Source: Candidatus Micrarchaeia archaeon | GTDB taxonomy: Archaea > Micrarchaeota > Micrarchaeia > Anstonellales > Bilamarchaeaceae | DNA length: 14,889 nt | Assembly: GCA_041650355.1 (NCBI GenBank) | Contig: JBAZLI010000013.1 | Coordinates: forward strand, 1 to 14,889 | Direction of reading: 5' to 3' | Shown: positions 12,246-14,889 of the stretch, piece after piece | Layout: each line of letters starts with the position of its first letter | How positions within the stretch are numbered: position 1 is the stretch's first letter | Made by a program: the position numbers and the translations under genes | The notes under the pieces: model-generated | What the model saw: only the letters and a program-made list of their open reading frames with translations | Databases searched by the model: none | Told to the model about the DNA's origin: nothing

Positions 12246-13589
12246 GATGCAAAACAAAAACTTGAGCCCGGCGACATTATTCTGGATTTCATAAGGAACC
12301 TGCTTACCTTTGAGCGGGCGTCAGTTATCATACCATGTTACAATGAGGAAAGCACGTTGGGCGCAGTGATAGCCGAGTGCCTCAAATCGCACATAGTTTC
12401 AGAGGTCATAGTGGTGGACGACGGCTCAACCGACGGCTCGGCGAAAGTGGCGCGTGAAAGCAGGGCACGCCTGGTGCGGCATGCGAAAAACAAGGGGAAA
12501 GGAGCCGCAATAATGAGCGGTGCAAGGGCCGCCAAAAACGACCTCCTAGTTTTCATAGACGCGGACCTTGAGGGCTTTTCAAAGGAAGTGGCTGAGAAAC
12601 TTGCAGCTCCACTCCTCAATCACGAATGCAGCATATGCAAATCCACTTACCATCCGCTTGAAGGCAGAATAACCGATTTCACTGCGAAGCCCCTGCTGAA
12701 GCACATTTTTTCCGAGCTTGAGCTCGGGCAGCCGCTGAGCGGCCAGTTCGCCATACGCAAAGGCCTTCTGCTGGGCCTTGATGTTGATACTGGCTGGGGG
12801 ATTGACATAGCGATAATCCTTTCAGCGCTCAAAGCAGGGGAGAAGATAGTAGAGGTGAACATAGGCGAGATTGAGCACAAGCACAGGGAGCACGCCTCCA
12901 AGATACGAACTGCTGAGGAAGTTTCGCGTACGATACTGCAGCAGGCCGGCTTTCTGGCGCGCAAGCATAGACTGGTAGCTTTTGATTTTGACGGAACGCT
13001 CACAGAGAGCAGGAGCATAGATGTCATAGCGCGTAAATTCGGCTTCTTGAATCGCCTTCGGACTTGGCGCGCCGCTTTCCTGCAGGGCAGAATGAGCGAG
13101 AAGCGGCTCACCGCATCCATCGCGAAAGCCCTGAAAGGCACCAACATCGCGGTTTTCGAGAGCGCTGCAGGAGAAGTCAAAAAAAGGAGGTTTGCGGAAG
13201 AAACCCTCATTTACCTGCGCCGCATGGGCTACAAAATAGCTTTGATATCATACGCTTACGATCGCATAATCTCCTCGGTTTTCAGGCCGCAGCTTTTTGA
13301 TTTCATCATATGCCCCAAGCTGGAAGTCGCTGAAAACGAAATAACCGGCATGGTAGAGGTGCCGAAATTCCCCCATCGCTACCGCCTTTTCCACAAGGGC
13401 AGGGCGCTGAAATCAATCATGCGGCAACTTGCCCTGAAGCCGGCGCAGATTGTGGCAGTGGGCGATTCGGAAGGGGACAGGGAAATGTACCTGGCGGCCC
13501 ACACTTCGGTGACTTTAAGCAAAAAAAGGCGCAATGGGGCGAAGGAAAGCATAGACTCGCTTCCCGATTTGCTGATAATATCCAGTTAA
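12243..13589 (+). CDS. Fusion of glycosyltransferase (GpgS/GT81-like) and SerB-like HAD phosphatase
   Basis: Residues 25-235 are a GT-A glycosyltransferase: ASVIIPCYNEESTLG, VIVVDDGSTDGS, GKGAAIMSGARAA, and the metal-binding D106-A-D108 in VFIDADLE. The second half of this domain (GRITDFTAKPLL, QPLSGQFAIRK, DTGWGIDIAIIL, VNIGEIEHKHRE) resembles glucosyl-3-phosphoglycerate synthases. Residues 243-445 are a HAD phosphatase: AFDFDGTLTES with nucleophile D248 and acid D250, S336 in ALISYAYD, K385 in HKGRALK, and GDSEGDREM with D408. This domain looks like phosphoserine phosphatase. A synthase and phosphatase in one chain could make glucosylglycerate or a similar solute in two steps (inference). 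A longer frame exists from 12153, but the TATA box fixes ATG 12243 as the start. Confidence 0.82.
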   Translation: MDAKQKLEPGDIILDFIRNLLTFERASVIIPCYNEESTLGAVIAECLKSHIVSEVIVVDDGSTDGSAKVARESRARLVRHAKNKGKGAAIMSGARAAKNDLLVFIDADLEGFSKEVAEKLAAPLLNHECSICKSTYHPLEGRITDFTAKPLLKHIFSELELGQPLSGQFAIRKGLLLGLDVDTGWGIDIAIILSALKAGEKIVEVNIGEIEHKHREHASKIRTAEEVSRTILQQAGFLARKHRLVAFDFDGTLTESRSIDVIARKFGFLNRLRTWRAAFLQGRMSEKRLTASIAKALKGTNIAVFESAAGEVKKRRFAEETLIYLRRMGYKIALISYAYDRIISSVFRPQLFDFIICPKLEVAENEITGMVEVPKFPHRYRLFHKGRALKSIMRQLALKPAQIVAVGDSEGDREMYLAAHTSVTLSKKRRNGAKESIDSLPDLLIISS

Positions 13590-13590
13590 C

Positions 13591-13607
13591 GTCCGGATTG
13601 GGCGGAC
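13591..13607. repeat. Small hairpin after the fusion gene
   Basis: GTCCG and CGGAC enclose a 7-nt loop 2 nt after the stop codon. No T-tract follows, so a role as terminator is weak. Confidence 0.35.
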
Positions 13608-13636
13608 AGGACGCGGGATTTTGCCCCTTGCGCACT

Positions 13637-13645
13637 CTTAAAAAC
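13637..13645 (+). promoter_or_regulatory. TATA box for the unknown membrane protein
   Basis: CTTAAAAAC is centred 25 nt before the ATG at 13666, so the message is probably leaderless. Just upstream, GGATTTTGCCCC (13616-13627) followed by CGCACT resembles the upstream region of the NSS transporter gene (7878-7897). Confidence 0.6.
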
Positions 13646-13665
13646 ATTTTCTCCGATAGGATGCC

Positions 13666-14397
13666 ATGAGCCTCAGAAAAATACTGAACGACACCGAAAA
13701 GGAATGGAAACGCAACACCTGGCTTATATTCATCTTCTCCATCATGTTCGTAATATCCATGCTGGCCCTGTTTCTCGCCCCCAGCCCCACTTACCTGAGC
13801 CTGGGCGGCACGTTCATGCGCATAGGCAGCATACCTGAAATGAATTTGACGGACATGATTGTGGTGGTGCTCGCATACCTCCTTTCCCTGTTCATATTCG
13901 CGGACGCGATAACCAACATAAACCTGCTCATAAAGGCCAACAGGACCCAGAACAAGATACCGAAGGAGATTTTCAGCGGCGTGTTCAAATACGCGATAAA
14001 GGTGTTCCTCATATACACCATCGCGGTTTTGCTTGCGTTCAGCGTCAACGTAGCGACTTTCGACAGCCCGTACCATAACATCATCTACCCCTTCCTCTCG
14101 TTCTTCTTCTTCCTCGCGGTGTTCTTCGTCCCTCCGGCGATAGTCATAGACGACATGGACACGTTCAGGGCAGTGGCGCTTTCGGCGAAGATGGTGCTGG
14201 CGAAATGGAAGCTCGTGCTCCTCTGGGCCGTTGCCGCGCTCTTCATAATCTCATTCGTGGAGCTCACGCTCTTCCTCGCGATTCCGGTCTCGATAGCGAA
14301 ATACCTGGTTCTCGCGGTGAACGGGCTCGTGATAATCCCGCTCCTCACGATATTCCAGACCCAGGTTTACCTGGAGAGATACCCGCTTTCGCCGTAG
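13666..14397 (+). CDS. Multi-spanning membrane protein of unknown function
   Basis: I do not recognise the family with certainty. The 243-residue protein has a charged N-terminal helix and about six hydrophobic segments, near residues 18-38, 60-78, 108-128, 135-160, 183-205 and 208-235. Between the fourth and fifth segments lies PPAIVIDDMDTFRAVALSAKMVLAKWK, an amphipathic stretch reminiscent of membrane proteins of the DUF4013/DUF975 kind that insert half-helices in the membrane. It shows no transporter or catalytic motif. It starts directly after a TATA box, and 60 nt with a new promoter separate it from the SMC gene, so it appears to be transcribed alone. Confidence 0.75.
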   Translation: MSLRKILNDTEKEWKRNTWLIFIFSIMFVISMLALFLAPSPTYLSLGGTFMRIGSIPEMNLTDMIVVVLAYLLSLFIFADAITNINLLIKANRTQNKIPKEIFSGVFKYAIKVFLIYTIAVLLAFSVNVATFDSPYHNIIYPFLSFFFFLAVFFVPPAIVIDDMDTFRAVALSAKMVLAKWKLVLLWAVAALFIISFVELTLFLAIPVSIAKYLVLAVNGLVIIPLLTIFQTQVYLERYPLSP

Positions 14398-14406
14398 CGG
14401 ATAAGG

Positions 14407-14417
14407 GTTTATAAATA
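14407..14417 (+). promoter_or_regulatory. TATA box for smc
   Basis: GTTTATAAATA follows the preceding stop by 10 nt. It predicts a transcript start near 14438 and a leader of about 20 nt before ATG 14458. GTGAT at 14449-14453 is a partial ribosome binding site, so this gene has a leader unlike its neighbours. Confidence 0.6.
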
Positions 14418-14457
14418 ACCTCTCCGATAATGTGGCGTTCCGACGTTAGTGATTCTG

Positions 14458-14889
14458 ATGTATATCTCCCGCGTGAAAATGAGGGGCTTCAAGACGTTCA
14501 AGCTCGTGGACATTTCGTTCCCGAAGGACTTTTTGTGCATAGCCGGCCCGAACGGGAGCGGCAAGAGCAACATATGCGACGCAATACGCTTCGCGTTCGG
14601 CGAGACCAGCCTGAAGAACCTCAGGGCCAAGAGGGCCAAGGACCTCATCTCAACGAGCGCCCGCGTCGCCGAGGTCACGGTGTACGTGGAGGACGGAGGC
14701 GCGAAGCACGAGATACGGAGGGCGATAAGGGAGGACGGCAAGATGCTTTACCGCCTGGACGGCGAGAAGACCACCCGCACCTCGATACTGGACCTGCTCA
14801 GGAAGTTCAACATAGACGAGAGCGGAAGGAACACCATCGCGCAGGGCGAAGTGGCCGGGATAATAAACATGAGCCCCAAGGCGCGCAGG
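14458..14889 (+). CDS. smc: Chromosome segregation protein SMC (N-terminal part, cut by window edge)
   Basis: SMC is the coiled-coil ATPase that compacts and separates chromosomes. The 144 visible residues form the N-terminal half of the ATPase head: MYISRVKMRGFKTFK, the ATP-binding Walker A GPNGSGKSN at 30-38, AIRFAFGETSLKNLR, and the Q-loop region NTIAQGEVAGIINMSPKARR, matching QGDIxxxIxMSPxERR in archaeal SMC. Rad50 is unlikely because this Q-loop and MSP motif are SMC-specific. The start ATG has a partial GTGAT site and a TATA box at a suitable distance. The hinge, coiled coils and C-terminal head lie beyond the window. Confidence 0.93.
   Translation, partial: MYISRVKMRGFKTFKLVDISFPKDFLCIAGPNGSGKSNICDAIRFAFGETSLKNLRAKRAKDLISTSARVAEVTVYVEDGGAKHEIRRAIREDGKMLYRLDGEKTTRTSILDLLRKFNIDESGRNTIAQGEVAGIINMSPKARR

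Overview
This window is chromosomal DNA from an archaeon. The evidence is the conserved archaeal exosome gene cluster (Rrp4, Rrp41, Rrp42, eL43, RNA polymerase subunit P, a Brix protein, the KEOPS subunit Pcc1, prefoldin beta), a short archaeal-type adenylosuccinate synthetase, TATA boxes about 25 nt before leaderless start codons, and a tRNA with what looks like a bulge-helix-bulge intron. The compact genes and several divergent core proteins would suit a DPANN-type lineage, but no rRNA is present and I cannot fix the phylum.

Layout. Positions 1-484 (minus): 5' part of an exported or membrane-anchored protein of unknown function, cut by the window edge. Positions 658-6400 (plus): a tightly packed gene run for RNA processing and decay, transcription, translation, protein folding and purine synthesis: rrp4, rrp41, rrp42, rpl37ae, a very small rpoP, Brix, pcc1, pfdB, a DHH phosphoesterase and purA. 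Most of these genes carry a GGTGA-type ribosome binding site 4-6 nt before the start. Position 6403 back to 7326 (minus): a transglutaminase-fold protein with a C-terminal TPR. Positions 7327-7946: a 620-base region without protein genes, holding a tRNA-Ser(TGA) on the minus strand, apparently interrupted by an intron in the T-loop, amid a dense set of hairpins. Positions 7947-14397 (plus): mostly singly transcribed, apparently leaderless genes for an NSS-family symporter, a cation/proton antiporter, an MFS-like transporter broken by a frameshift, a glycosyltransferase-HAD phosphatase fusion and an unknown membrane protein. From 14458: the N-terminus of SMC, cut by the right edge.

How the genes work together. 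The left block pairs the RNA exosome with a DHH-family nuclease or phosphatase that could finish off the short oligonucleotides the exosome leaves (inference). The right block, with Na+-coupled uptake, Na+/H+ exchange and a fused enzyme resembling glucosyl-3-phosphoglycerate synthase plus phosphatase, could be an osmotic or ion-homeostasis group (inference). The MFS and fusion genes share a duplicated promoter of about 75 bp, which suggests co-regulation.

The most notable points are an RpoP that has lost all four zinc cysteines, the T-loop intron in tRNA-Ser, hairpin repeats that resemble that intron plus the tRNA 3' end, the duplicated promoter, and the GT-HAD fusion.
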